DNA of 64,000 nucleotides from Rotaria sordida (lineage: Eukaryota > Rotifera > Eurotatoria > Philodinida > Philodinidae): NCBI GenBank assembly GCA_905250125.1, contig CAJNOL010000020.1:248001-312000 (forward strand), written 5' to 3'. Below are positions 24,401 through 37,400 of this stretch, one piece after another. The notes under the pieces were generated by a model. The model was not told where the DNA came from. It ran no database searches and worked only from the letters and a program-made list of their open reading frames with translations. Position 1 is the stretch's first letter. The number at the start of each line of letters is the position of its first letter. The position numbers were made by a program, and so were the translations under genes.

Positions 24401-25533
24401 TAAATTTTGCACTAAATTATTAATTTTCAAATTTGTTTATTTTTTATCTCTTGATGAAGGAATTTTTCCAACCAATAACCCTCGTTTAAGCTCATATTTT
24501 GCTAATTGTTATGGTCCATTGTGCAGATAAAAATCTTAAAAGAAGTTGTGCTATTAGCAATTTCTTCTTAAGTTATGATCATTTTATTATCGAGTAATAG
24601 ATTTCATTATCTTTATAGTATCTTGAAAGTTTCAGCAAAAATGGATACTTGTATCTTAAGATAACAGAGTTGTAAATATGTTGGCTTCTAGCAAAAAATT
24701 CGAATAAATTCAACTTTTTTTTGAGTATAAAATATCTTTAGAAGAAATCATTCGGTTTTGCTGAAACTTACAGAGTATTATAACGGATCATGAAATCTAT
24801 TTGCCGGTAAAATTTCAAACTAAAAATCCTTGATTTAGCTTCCCTCGTAATGATCCTATAATAGGCTGAAAATTTGACTTTAATGATCATACGTAACTCA
24901 AAAAGTAATTGTTAATGACATAAATTCTTTTATAATTTTTATCTGCATAATGGAGCTTGATAATTAGCAAAATATGAGCTCAAAAGCAGGTTATCAATTG
25001 AAAGAGTTGCCTTGTAAGTATATTCGTACCGATTATTATCACTTCTTAGAACAGCATTAAAACCTTTACTACGTGCTGACCAACCACCAACAGATAAGAT
25101 TATTTTTAAACTAGGATTTCGTCGTTTTAAACCATACATACGAAGGTAAAGTGGCTAAAAAGAAGTCAAAAACAATAAACAAAAAAAAACAAAAAAATTC
25201 TTATTAATACCATTCCTAATCGATCTGTCCAATGAATATCATGGTCTTCTGTCGGTGTTATTGCTAATGTTAATGGATTAATATCAGCAAAAGCAAAATG
25301 TATATGTGTACATAATAATGGATCTATATGATCTGGATAAAGTGTTGGCATAGCTTCACGATATAATGACCAATTTGTATAATAGCAAACAACACGTAAA
25401 TCAGAATTTTCTATTTGACAAGAACAAAAAGAGAAATTTTTATAAAAAGAAGACTTTTTAATAAACAAATATTTTTACGAGCAAATTTTTTACAATAGAT
25501 TATTATCAATTGAATAATGAATAAAAACTTCAT
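21425..25533 (-). CDS. GH18 chitinase, secreted or membrane-anchored
   Basis: Twelve exons (25533-25479, 25410-25211, 25154-25030, 24411-24348, 24281-24079, 24006-23966, 23641-23556, 23488-23344, 23279-23236, 23181-23056, 22822-22782, 21767-21425) join in phase to 490 aa. A signal peptide (MKFLFIIQLIIIYCKKFA) precedes RVVCYYTNW, then SVGGW (106-110), the catalytic DGLDLDWE (144-151, acid Glu151 intact), MTYDYHG (224-230), LALYGRSF and GGAMLWTLDYDD (373-384, Trp378). These are the full set of GH18 chitinase landmarks, so hydrolysis of chitin is predicted. No chitin-binding module follows. Instead there is a Ser/Thr-rich stretch (about 405-440) and a hydrophobic C-terminus (KFFLLFFLSVFHF), suggesting a GPI signal or tail anchor. 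Splitting of DLDWE by an intron after DL is notable. Intron 3 carries a fold-back MITE and intron 11 is about 1 kb. Confidence 0.9.
21768..22781. other. long chitinase intron 11
   Basis: This intron is 1,014 bp where its neighbours are mostly 50-70 bp. Frames at 22530-22751 (both strands) overlap one another and show no family. An inserted, decayed element is likely, but no ends could be defined. Confidence 0.3.
24463..25018. mobile_element. fold-back MITE, copy 2, in chitinase intron 3
   Basis: Terminal arms pair inversely: agctcatattttgctaattg (24490) with its mirror ending gcaaaatatgagctcaaaag (to about 24983), and ccattgtgcagataaaaatc with its mirror near 24938-24956. A second inner pair, gaaagtttcagcaaaa (24628) and ttttgctgaaactt (24756), makes the whole element palindromic. 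Outer ends (gaaggaatttttcc at about 24464, agttgccttg at about 25008) extend it to nearly the whole intron. It shares ttgagctcatatt ends with the copy at 53395-54012 and its centre with the copy at 20100-20402. Confidence 0.65.
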
Positions 25534-26195
25534 ATCGTTTTCTTTTTTTTTTGCTTTTAGTGATTGAAAGACAAGATAGAAAAGATTTGTTCTTTTCTTT
25601 TTCTATATAGATCAACTTCGTTTGTCTGTTTACATTGAGCTCAACAATGGACGATGTCGGTGAGTCTATGTGTGTGTGTGTGTGTGTTCCTGTGTGTCAC
25701 TGACCGGATTGAACAATATAGTTTGTGTGAGTATAAACGAAACGAAGCACACACGGCAAACTTTAGATGAATTCATTCGACTGTTCACAAGATGGACTAA
25801 ATAAATGTCATTTACCACTTGTACTGGTCAATTTACATACTTTTTTTCTTTGTTATGTATATTTAGATTATGTTTAAACTAACAGATAAACATTCTTTGT
25901 TAGTAATTTTTTTTATCTCTTATTATCATTTATTTAATAAAGTAGTCTGAGTATTTTTTTTTTCTACAATCAGATATTTTATACAAACTTTATTTATGAA
26001 TGTCTTTGACTCTATTAAGAGTTTGGTTTTACAACTAATAAATACAAAAAAATACAGATAATAAAGACATATCATTGTCATGGATTGTTTTTGATCAAAT
26101 TAGTATATAATAAACATTATTATTTTCAATGCTATTCAAATTGTATTTGATTAACTTGCATGTAAATCATTATTTAAGATTTTTTTTTCAAATAA
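25534..26195. other. spacer with (TG)n upstream of chitinase
   Basis: A TG dinucleotide run lies at about 25670-25687, followed by A/T-rich sequence. This is the presumed chitinase promoter side. No TATA element could be chosen with confidence and no gene was seen. Confidence 0.4.
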
Positions 26196-26753
26196 TTAAT
26201 TTTTAAAAAGTTGGAACATTTTTAAAAACCATTTTCTATTTATAATTATTAAAACCATAGAAAATAAAACAATTAAAATATAATGAGTAATTATTGTCCA
26301 AAATGCTGTTTGATATAATGTATAATTACAATAAGTAGTTGTACTATATGAATTTTTAAATTGAACTTTGTTTACTACATGAAATACTAAATAACTACCA
26401 ACAATAAACCATACAATTAAAAATATAATAAGTATTTGATGAATTACACAACATATTAGGAGTAAAGGAATAAAACATCGATATTTATGATATAAAAGAG
26501 AAAATATTACAAGAAAAATTCCATTTAATGAATATATTATTTCAATAATACCAATAATAAATAAATAAAGAATAATACGATGATCTATTGTACAATGATT
26601 CTGATAAACTATACTAAAACGTAATTGAATAATTGCTATCGATATTATTAATATAATATGAATATAAAAACAATATGAAAGGATATATTTTGATATAAAT
26701 AAGCATTTCGATAACCAGCAAGCACTAGATGTAAGTTCTTCTTTATTCTCCAT
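26196..26753 (-). CDS. four-pass membrane protein, TMEM272-like
   Basis: The single-exon frame from ATG 26753 to 26196 gives 185 aa. Four hydrophobic spans are visible at about 23-44, 59-84, 92-118 and 150-172. A CTIDHRIILYLFIIGIIEI block before span 2, IVWFIVGSYLVF after span 3, and YCNYTLYQTAFWTIITHYIL before span 4 resemble the small four-span family annotated TMEM272-like in invertebrates (Cys-x-...-Tyr-L-I...G, then YCN.TLY.FAFW). The family's function is unknown to me; plasma or internal membrane location is inferred. The N-terminal 20 residues are soluble. The frame is intact and far longer than chance frames nearby. Confidence 0.7.
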   Translation of the reverse strand: MENKEELTSSACWLSKCLFISKYILSYCFYIHIILIISIAIIQLRFSIVYQNHCTIDHRIILYLFIIGIIEIIYSLNGIFLVIFSLLYHKYRCFIPLLLICCVIHQILIIFLIVWFIVGSYLVFHVVNKVQFKNSYSTTTYCNYTLYQTAFWTIITHYILIVLFSMVLIIINRKWFLKMFQLFKN

Positions 26754-27840
26754 GGATAATTATTTTTCATACCAAGTAAAATTTGTATTTATACGTGCGT
26801 AATCATCCGTATGAAAACACCCTGACTGAATACATGTAAATGATCTGACTCATCATCGTTAAATTTTTGTTTCGATACGCCTCAATGATAATCGACTACT
26901 ATTAGCCACGCCCAATTTTTCTGTTGGATTATTTTGAAAAAATTTAATTTTAAAAGTTAGTAAAAAAAAAACAAACATTATTTTGATCTCATCTGTTTCG
27001 TCGTTGCTTTTATTTTTTTTTGTATTCTTTTTTTTTTATATTGAAATATTTTCAGACACGAAAGACGAAAATTCGACATAAAATATAGTCTCGTTTTATG
27101 TTCAAAATAAATGAAACTAGAAATAATGCCAATTTAGTTGACAAAAACTACGTAAGCCTGGAGAATTTTTTTCTAAAAATAAATTCAATTTTAGCTTTTA
27201 AAATCATTATTTACGCAATTATTTACAATTATAAAAAAATAACGCATGTAATCGTGTGATAATGTAACCCCTTCATGCATGAATCGTTGTGGCACAATAT
27301 ACGTGTGAATGTGTTAGAAACTAAAATATATTCGCATCGATACATATGAAATTGATTGTATGCACATTTTTAATATTTTCATATCCAGGAACAAAAGAAA
27401 GCTTTTTCTAAAAGACTTCTATGCTAACCAACGAGCATTCTCGCGTGTACACACTCAAAAAAGATTGAATGACAAAGAAAAATGACGCATGCGAACTAAA
27501 CATGCTAGAGTCTTTTGACATATAATATAAGAATTTATATAATTTCGATTGTAAATTTAATTTCTTTATAACTTGAATTTCTACTTAAATTAATATCCTA
27601 TTCAAAATTGTTAGATAAAATAATCATTCAATCATTTATAGACACAAATATATTTGAATGCTAATAATTATGAGATAATTTGAAAAAATGAAACAAGTTT
27701 TTTCGATAAATACTGTATGATTATAAGGCAATGATTCCATTCAAATGAAGACTCAATAAAAATACATCAAAGACATAAAACAAAATTCTTGTGTTATATT
27801 ACAAAATAGTCATTATCATTTTTTGCATGTAAACATAGAA
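26754..27840. other. gene-free spacer
   Basis: A/T-rich sequence with homopolymers, a likely 5' region for the gene at 26753, and no credible frame. Confidence 0.4.
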
Positions 27841-28085
27841 TTATCTTAGTATCCATTTTTCGTATTGACATGCCAGTTTTGACAAAGTTCTAATAATCTT
27901 ATGATTACACATAGGTGACATTTTGATACTTTCATACGGATCATGTGTTGCATTAATATATGGAAGCAATACTTTTAGAGAGTGTTCGCAAGAATGAAAG
28001 TTGTGTATGATTTTGCATGTTTTACGGACAAAAAAATATATATCTTTAAAAAGATTGTGTTCGCATGTATTTCTGACACGCACTG
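27841..28085 (-). CDS. possible terminal exon of a Cys-rich protein
   Basis: A minus-strand frame of about 80 codons ends in TAA at 27841. It has no ATG near its start, but an acceptor-like aaacag (28091-28086) stands just before it. The translation is balanced and Cys-rich (TCEHNLFKDIYFFVRKTCKI, NFHSCEHSLK, SPMCNHK, KLACQYEKW), unlike the low-complexity frames around it. No upstream exon with a signal peptide could be placed. A gene fragment is equally possible. Confidence 0.25.
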
Positions 28086-29704
28086 TTTATGCATTGAATC
28101 TTGTTTAGCACTTATGCGAAAAAAAAAAAGATTAAAGATATTCGAAAACCTTTAACAATAGCATTTTGTAATTTAATATCATTCTTTATACTAGATAAAG
28201 TACGATTTACAATCCTACGATTGTGTAACACTAGAAAAATATTTCTGATCACACATGAAAACTAATCATATTATTTGACGTTTATATTACTGAGTTCTTA
28301 ATTAAAAAATAATGAAATAGTTCTATCTTGTATAAGGATAAGTACTCTTTGCATAAACATCCTTTATTCTTGTAAGAACTCGAACATATAAATGAATAAT
28401 AAAATTTCTATATTACATAAGTATGTGTAATAATTATGAAAAAATTTTCATTGACAAAAAAAAGAAAGAAACTAGAAAAGATTCTATATGCAATAACGAA
28501 CATGAAACAAAATATTCTGTTTTATAAATGAATATGTATATATTTTTAGTATGAAAATTAAATCTAACAACTTGATATTAACGTTTGAAAACGATTCAAC
28601 AGCATTAAAAAAACATTTTTTCATAATTATTATTTAATAAAATAAATGTTCTTAATATTAAGTTTGAATATATTTATGAAAAATGCCCAGAGGCTGACAA
28701 TGTTAATAATAAAAGAAAGTAACCCCCGCACATAAAAACTGCCTATTAATTTTACACATTATGAATGTCTTTTTTTTTTAAATTTCTATGTGAGATAGAA
28801 ATATATTTGAAATATGGTAGGAAGCAACATAATGCTGGACACCAGTTAATAATTGACATTTATTTTTCATTATTATTAAAAATTTATGAGAGCATGAGTT
28901 ATGATAAAGTCTTGATGTATTATATCAATTAATGTCTGCTTGAAGAATTTATTGATTATATTGAAACATTTGTTGTATTACAGAATTTATTTCACTGAGG
29001 GTTTTTTCTCATCTCTGTGTGATACAAAATTATATCTATCGTTATATGTTGATTAATTATTAAAATCAATTGAAATGTTATTCTGTATTGTTAATTGTTA
29101 TTTATTATCTTACAACTAACTAAAGATTTTATTAATTATTTCATAAATCACTTAAATAATATATCTCAAAAAAAAAAACAAACGAAAGAAAATGATTGAC
29201 ATAATTAATATTTGAACAGATTTAATCCCATGAGATAAGAATATTGATTATAAGATGTACTGAATGATTTTTCTTTTGATTCTATAATAAATATCTTTTT
29301 GTTTGTAATTGAATAATAGAACATTGCATGTTTTATATTAATATTATCCATATGATATTCTTATTGTATCAAACAAAGTAGTTTCTATTTTACTATTCTT
29401 AACTATAATACACATATATAATACTAATATATCAATTATTCTTTTGTATTTTCTTCTCGTTTTCATGTTATTTGTTTTGTGCGTGTTCAAGGAGAAGATT
29501 AAATGCATATAGGTAAAAAAAAAAAAAAAAAAAGAAAGAAAGAAAAAAAGAAAAGCAAAGAAGACAGTTATAGCAGATAGAAACAAATGAGAAAATCAGA
29601 ATAATAACAAATAAACTTAACACAAGAAAAATAAAAGAAAAGAAAAAAAAATAGTTAAAGTAAAACTTTACAAGGACATAGAAATATGATTTGATTTTTT
29701 TTTC
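28086..29704. other. gene-free spacer
   Basis: A/T-rich, with a poly-A run at about 29516-29550 flanked by A/G repeats. No credible coding frame was seen. The part next to 29705 is probably the GPCR 3'UTR. Confidence 0.4.
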
Positions 29705-31446
29705 TTAATCTTCAGTTGATACAGATAAACCATGGATTGAAATATCTTCACGTTCATATACAGATGATGATGCATCAGCTTGTAATTGTACAGTAAGACG
29801 ATGATTATTTTTATGTATTAATGGTTCACTATTAGGTACAATTGAACATTTTCGATTTCCATTTCGTTCTAAACGTTTACATTTATTTATTTTTTTATTA
29901 CTATTTGAAAAACGAGTATTAGTCGTTCCTGGAGGTATTGTTGTATGTTGTAAACCACTTGAATCAGTTGTATTAGTTGAATTTGAATGTATTTTCATTC
30001 GACAACATTTAAATACATCATGTCTAAAACGTCTTATACGTGATAATAATGTTCCATCATCATGTATATATGCAAGACCGGCTGAAGTTGTTGGTTTTCC
30101 AATAATACAATATAGTAATGCATGTAAAAAGTTAGCCATTTCAGAACGAAATTCTCTTGCTGTAACTGAATAAATAACGATATTAACTGAATGATTAAGA
30201 TTCATTAAAATAATACAAAAAATTTTAATTAATACTAATATGGTATGTCGATAATAATTATTGTCATCTTTAACATATTCATATATACTTAAAAATATAA
30301 CGATTGGAGCTGTTAAACTAATAAAAACAAGATTGACAGTGATTAACATCACAGATATATTACGACGACGACGTGAACGACGAGCTGATGTTGAACCAGC
30401 TCGAGATGATGAACGAACAAGTGTTAAAATAATTATTATTGTACAAGCAATCATTGCTAAAACAAAACAAAAAAGCTTTATTTTATTTATTTATATATTT
30501 TACCTGTAAATGGTATAAATACATTCATAGCAAGATCAATCCAAACCCAATAACGATAAAGTTTTTCATGTTCAATTGAATTTTCAAGTGAACAATGTAT
30601 AACATTAACATCAAAAAATGGTTCTGACTTTTGTTTTGTATTTTTGAAATTATTAACTTTATCTTGTAAAGTTGTATCTCGACTAATAGATTCAATTGGT
30701 ACTGATGTATACGGTTCATATGATAATGATGAATCACTTGCTCCTAGATCTCCTCCTGACCCTGAAAGAATATTAAAAAATCCATACTGTCCATGAGAAG
30801 GATCAAATCCATTTGATGATGAATAACTTTCAAAGTCAGTATTATTATTAAATATTCGTTGTTGTTCATTAGGAATAGCTGTTTCGTGTTGATTTCGTTG
30901 TTTCATCGAATTATTTTCATATAGAAAAAAATGACTATTAAGAATAGCCAAAAATAATCCAAGGATAAATGTTACTAATACTGAATGTTTTGGTTTCGTC
31001 CATGTTTTAGCTAAACGAAGATATTTAGCTGATATAACACGATCAATACTAACAGCAACTAATATCCATGATGAATATTGTGGAAGAAAATAAGTACAAA
31101 ATGCAAATAATTTACATTGCAATGGTCCATCTTGTATATCATGATCAAAATGATATAGAGATATAAAATTGACACAAAATGTTATTATAACTCCAAGATC
31201 AACAAGAGCAAGACAAGCTAAATAACAAAATGTTGAATAACGTCTCATAGCTGAACGAATTAAAACACAAAATGAAAGTAAATTTCCAAATGAACCCAAT
31301 ATAAATATAAGCACCGGATAGACTTTGAGTAATATTTTGATTAATGCAAATAATGATTGGGTATCTTGATCGAGTAATGCAAGAATCGAAGGCGGTGGTA
31401 AACCGCGAGTGTCACTGTCGAATTTATTATTGCTCTCCGTCGACAT
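29705..31446 (-). CDS. rhodopsin-class GPCR, peptide-receptor type
   Basis: Exons 31446-30504 and 30456-29705 join in phase 1 (donor gtaaaa) to 564 aa. Seen: TM1 with GNLLSF (Asn55), TM2 with LALVDLG (Asp83), Cys111 before TM3, DRV instead of DRY at 135-137, Cys285 in extracellular loop 2, TM5 (303-328), a very basic third loop (SARRSRRRRN), TM6 with SLTAPIVIF, and TM7 ending NIVIY (406-410) where most relatives have NPxxY. A predicted palmitoylation-type Cys pair (KCC) lies in the long C-tail. The second extracellular loop is about 120 residues, Ser/Asn-rich. These features fit the FMRFamide/neuropeptide-like receptors of protostomes; the ligand is unknown. Expected at the plasma membrane. 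Confidence 0.85.
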
Positions 31447-34400
31447 GTATGTTTAAAAAGAATTTATTTAATTTAACAAACATAATGAGATTGTCGTTGT
31501 TTTTTTTCTTACAGACATATCTTTAAGAAAAAAAAAGAAACGGAGAAAGAATTCATTAGGTATTTTATTTGACATATGAAGCAAGGAAAAGAAATCTAAT
31601 GTGATAAAGAAGAATTTTTAGTGAGTTGAAAAGAAATACTTCTATGTAGAAAAGAAAACCAGCAAAAATAATCATTTTTCATCTTGCTGGTGTTTTTGTC
31701 TAGTAGTAAAAAAGCAAAAGAAAGTTATATCACTTTGTTCTATACATCATGAAATAAATATGAATACTTATTTTAAGATCTTTCATCAATAAAACAAAAC
31801 TCTTCTTTCTTTTTGTTTTCTTCAATGAAATATAATGGAAAACATTTCGTAATTACAAAAATAATATATATATATAAACAAGCATGTCTAATGTCATCAG
31901 TCGAAATGGTTCAGAAGAAGGATAAAAAAAAAATAGATAGTAACTTTTCTTTGCTTACGAAAGAAAATTTCAAGCTAAATACCGTAGCAAAAAAATTATA
32001 TATTCATGCAATCCATTGTTAATCGTATGGCTTTAAATAGATGTGCGTGCGCTAATGTCATCTTTGAAACTTTGTCTTTTCTTCTTCTTATTTTTTCTAT
32101 AATCTGTCTACAAATGAAGTGATATGTTCTTATCTAACTAATAGAGACTCATCATTGCTAAACTTTTTTGTTATTTTTTTGTCCGTTGAAAAAGTATAGA
32201 GAGGAAGAGAGAAAGCAAAAGATGATGATAGATTAAAACAATGTTCTCGGAAATCATGCTCATCCTAGCCTGATTCAATTAGTTGATAATGATGTCACTT
32301 CATAAAAAAAAAAGAAAGAAATTTTTTTCTTTCCTTCGTATATTCATCCTCGTCAAAGTATTCTTCTTCTCTTACACATAATGTGATTTTGAATTAAAGT
32401 TTCGATTTTTTTCTTCTAGTAAACGAGCGTACTCACTTGTGCGCAAACGCCTCATTGATAAATATGAATAGGCGAAATCGATGGGTTATCGAATAAGCAT
32501 GAGAGGAAAATGGAGGAGAAAAGCTGTTGAAAGAATCTACTCGAACTTAAGAGATCTAATCGGGCACAAAGTTCTTAATAAATTTTTTCTCATTTTTTTT
32601 TAATGACGGATATTTAATATGATATTTTTTTTATTCATATACAACACTGAATGGTAAAGAACAGCAAATAAAATCTAATTGAAAATGAAGATATCTTAAC
32701 AGATTCGTCGGTGCATAGCATGAAGTGATATTTGCCAATACAACGGTATAGATATGAAAAAAAAACACAAAAAAAAAAAAAATTTAATGATACGCACACG
32801 TATGAATGAGTAGATCAATAAATGACAATTCTCTTTCATTAACTTTGGCAGATCTATCTGTCGACCAAATACGTCATTGGTTCCGACTAATAATAATGTT
32901 TTGTAAGAGAAGGGAAAAACAATAAAAAATAGTTGACCTTGAAGGGTGTCCCACTCTTTTTCTCTCTTCGTACTGATCATATATTTCCCCTGCTGATAAG
33001 TATTTTACGTGGGTACTATTTTTAACCATCATGAAGTTTTTCTTTCTCTCAGTTTGACTACATGTCTAATCCCGTTCACTTTTTTTTTTTGTTTATACGT
33101 GTTATTCCTATTTTTATTAAAAAATATTTTTGTCTGTCTTCAATTTCTAACATTGACATTGAACAAGAGAAAGCTTTGAGCAAAACACTTTCGCGAAATA
33201 TTCAAAACCAATTTAACCTGATTGTATAAGTATTTTGCATATGTCTCGTGTGATTGTAAAAGCTTATAATTGAGCTTCGAAAATGAATGACGTTGATGAT
33301 AGAAAATGAAAGCGAGAAAACACGAGTGACAAAGAAGACAACGAGGACGATGAAAGCAATCCAGTAGAATCGAATGTCTAGGGAATAACAACGAGAGCAA
33401 CGATGGGACGAATATATTTGAAGATTTGCTAAAGAAAAGATAATTGAGATGGAGTATTTGTCTTTGAAATATAGAGTAGACTTAATGGGCACATGAGCAT
33501 GCAACCAAAAAAAAACAATAACAAAGACAAACAATTAAATCAGACGAGCGTGTACACGCACGTGTACAAAATGATAGTAGAAATAGAAAAGCGAAAGGGT
33601 GATTTATGATACATTGTCTCATTTATTTTTCGCTCTATTTTTTTCTTTCGAGAATATATCTTATTTTTCTTCTTCATTTTTAAACGTGTGATGAATGATC
33701 TACTTTTAGAAAAGTATAAATATATGCACATGCTTACATTCATTATTGAATATATAATGTCACTAATGACTAACTGATTAGTTAACTCATTATTGACATA
33801 CGATCACGCGTGATTTTCCCGTGAGGCATATACAGAAACACCTGCATAGTTAGTTACCTTTTGTGCTAAAGTATGGTAGTATAGCTATTTTTTTTTATGA
33901 ACTAAACTAAGAAATAAGTAAGGCCAATATAGAATATAGGAAACAAACTACACTTGGATTGCGATTATTTATTTGCCTATATGCCTATTCTATTTCCTAC
34001 GTCATCTCGAGCCCTGAAGTCATTCAGAACAGAAGAATAGAAAAGAAAAATAAGGAACAAGCACATGGGATAATTAATTTTTCTTTCTCTTGTTGTCTTC
34101 TTTCTGAAAAAAAACAAAAATTCAAAGCTTGCATAAAGAAGAGAACGGTATGAGTCAAAAATAATAACAAAAATCAACAAGACACTTTCATATTAGAAAA
34201 CATAATTGACACATAATTAGTCGGACGATTAGATTGTCAAAGTCAAAAATTGTCTAGAGTACAATTTTTTTAACAAACATCAAATTTGTTGACATTAGTA
34301 ATAAAGAAATGAAATGAGGCGGAGACGACAAGCAAATAGTAAATGATAAGACACAAAATTAACAACAATAATAACAACAACAAATCTTCAAATGAATTGT

Positions 34401-37400
34401 TACAAAAAAAACAAGCAAAAAATAGGCATTTAATTATAAAATGTTTTTTTTTTCGCCTCAATAAATGAAAATTTACTCATTGTTTTTGTTTTAACAAGGA
34501 AATGAAATGCTACAGATGTTGTCTCCAGACAGTTAAAAAGAACATGCTGAGACTCAACATTATGAAATAAATAGTTCAATGTACCGTAAAGTACCTCCTT
34601 GCTCATAATCATAATTATATGTCGTATTTTTAAATCTACATTCTTACAAAAATAACAATGTCAAGTTTATAAATATATTTATTAAAAAGAAAATTACTAT
34701 ATGCAATGAATCATATGACATATTTATTAATATTGCTTTACGATTATAATTTTTACATATTAAGACACATCTAGTTGTTTAAAAAATAGAATAGAACGAT
34801 AATTAAATCTTGACAATGATTTATCTAATTGAAAAGATTTAGTGTTAAAAGACTTAATATATATATATAGAAATAATTATCAAATGCATTCATATTTTCT
34901 AGACATAATGATAGTTAGCCTAAAGCTAAACATATTGACTAATCTGAGATTCAATTACACTTGGCTGCCCATTACAATCTTGTCACACCTACTTAGAAAG
35001 GCAAGATTGAGATAGTAGAATAAAACTGGAATGAAACCTATTCTTACCTGTTTTGTATTATTCCTCGTGCTGTTGTGATCCATACAAAACCACGCTCTAG
35101 TTCATTTTCATATTATTTCTTTTTTTAGATTCTCTCTCTCTCTCTCTCTTTGTCTGTAGTTTTTGTTAAAGTCAATGAATTATAATGAGATTATACAAAA
35201 GTATGTGAAGACGATGATTGAAGTAACTAAGAGAGAGAGAAATTTATCATCGATACTTTGTAATATATACAAACGTTTTCCATTGACCAACTAGTAACAC
35301 TTATTTTTTTTTCTTATAAAGCTTTCTAGTTCTTTTTTTTGTTTTTTCATCATGCGTCTATCATTGATGTGGTCTTGTGCTCGAAAGCTTAAAGGCAAAA
35401 CATGCCTTTAATCTCTTATTTTTCTTTAGTGAGCTAAAGAAAGACTATTGATGAAGAACTATCCCTATTTTTCTCTCTTAGTCATTTTTTTTCTCCCTAC
35501 TCTCTGTTTTCTTTCTTTGCTTCTTGTATTTGACACAAGAAAATAGAATTCACCCGATCATCACCATCATCATAATCACCATCATCATCATCAACAACAA
35601 CAGTAACATCAAGCATAGAAACAAAAGAAATGCGGCAAAATAAGAAAGAACGACAATAAGAAAGAAGCAATGTTCAAAATCGTTCTCTTCCTTCTTATCT
35701 TATTCTTTCTTCTCCTTTTATTTTCTTTTTCTACGTATCTCGATATGGTTCTAACATAGAGTAAAAGCACAAAAAAAAAAAAGGAAAACGAAGAAAAAGA
35801 AAAAGAAAAGATAGAGATTGGCACTCAACGAGTACTCAGAAAATTTCTATAACAGTATTTAGACAATTCCTTCTTTTTGTCTTCTATATGTTGCCTCTCA
35901 AAACTGAAGAATACAGCTAAAATAGAAAAATATGAAGTAATATTACTATTGTTGCCACTCGTGATGTTTTATAGAGCACGAATGATGAATATAACAAAGA
36001 AGCATAGATTTTCCTCTATTTTACTTGTGTTCATGTTTTTTTTTCTATTTATTCATTTACGTCTGGTATTACTTGAGACAAGATTCTAAATAACAATTTT
36101 CTTTTTCGTTATGGCTTGTTGTCCTTCTCTCTTTCGCTCTCTCTTTATATATATGTATCCGTGCCTTGACATTTTATTATTGAAGCAAAAACCAAAAGTT
36201 CTGTTGTCATCATTCGAATACTGACATGTCTTATTATACGTCTCGACCACTCCGCTAACAAAACTAAGAAAAAAAGTTTTCTTTCTTGTTTAGTTATAGA
36301 ATCACATTTGATGTCTATCAATATAACAAATGTCAATATGCTAATGATATATTTTGAGTAGGCATGGCTAGTGCACTTCTTGTTAATCATTGAATGTACG
36401 AATTTATTATTTTAATAGAATTTTAAAAAGTTAGTAAAATACTATTGATAAATCTCATGAGATATAACGATCTTTTTAAACTTGTAGGGACATACAAAGA
36501 AAAAACATCTTCATCTAATAGTGTAAACGCGTTTATGCAAATGAAATATGGCTCAGCGTTCTGATCCTTACATTTCGAGAAGAATAAAAGGCAGAATTAG
36601 ATTAATAACAAAGGACTTGTTCTTGTTGTTGCTGTTGTTATTTTTTTTTTCTATTGTTATTTAAGAAAACAGAGACAAAACACTTAGGAATATGTTAAAG
36701 TTAAATAAGAAAAGAAAATGTTCATCTATTGAATACTATTTCGATTCAATATACATCTTTAGTTACTTCTTGATAAAACTATTTGTATTCTCTTCGTTGA
36801 TATCTTTTCTATTAAGAGATTATACTGTACTCACGAGAATATTCAAGAAATATTCTCATATATAAATCGAATATAGATACGGTTCGGATAGAAAGACAAG
36901 CAAACTCTATCACGTATGTTTCTTCTCTCTCCATTTATTGGTACAGGTCAAATTTATCAGAGATTCTGACAACCGATAAAAACAATTGATCTTCTATGGA
37001 CTCTGCAATTGTATTTAATGTAAATGTCGGTGTTTGTGTTCACGGACAAAACAATTTCGTTGATCTTATTCTCGGACATAGAAAGAAAAATTTTTTTTTC
37101 TATAGAAATCTAACTACTTACTAACGATCGTTGTTTTTTTATGCATCTTATCGATGATAAAAGTTTGGGTGTCTGTCTTGTGTTTTCTCTTCATTCAATG
37201 AGGCATGAGAAAGGACACATTTCTTTATCGATGCTCGCCAACATAGAATGTTATAGGAAAAGCTCTTCGCCCAAAATCAATTTGATGATGACATTCGATG
37301 GGATGGGGTGGGGTGGAAAAAAGAGAATATGCTTCTTATTTTTTGATAAGTAATTGTCCGATGTGTAAAAGAATAGAAGAAAGAGAAGAATAAAGATTTG

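Noticed and set aside
35559..35602. CAT/CAA trinucleotide patch as a CRISPR-like array
   Set aside because: Simple interrupted microsatellite with no spacer structure; eukaryotic context.
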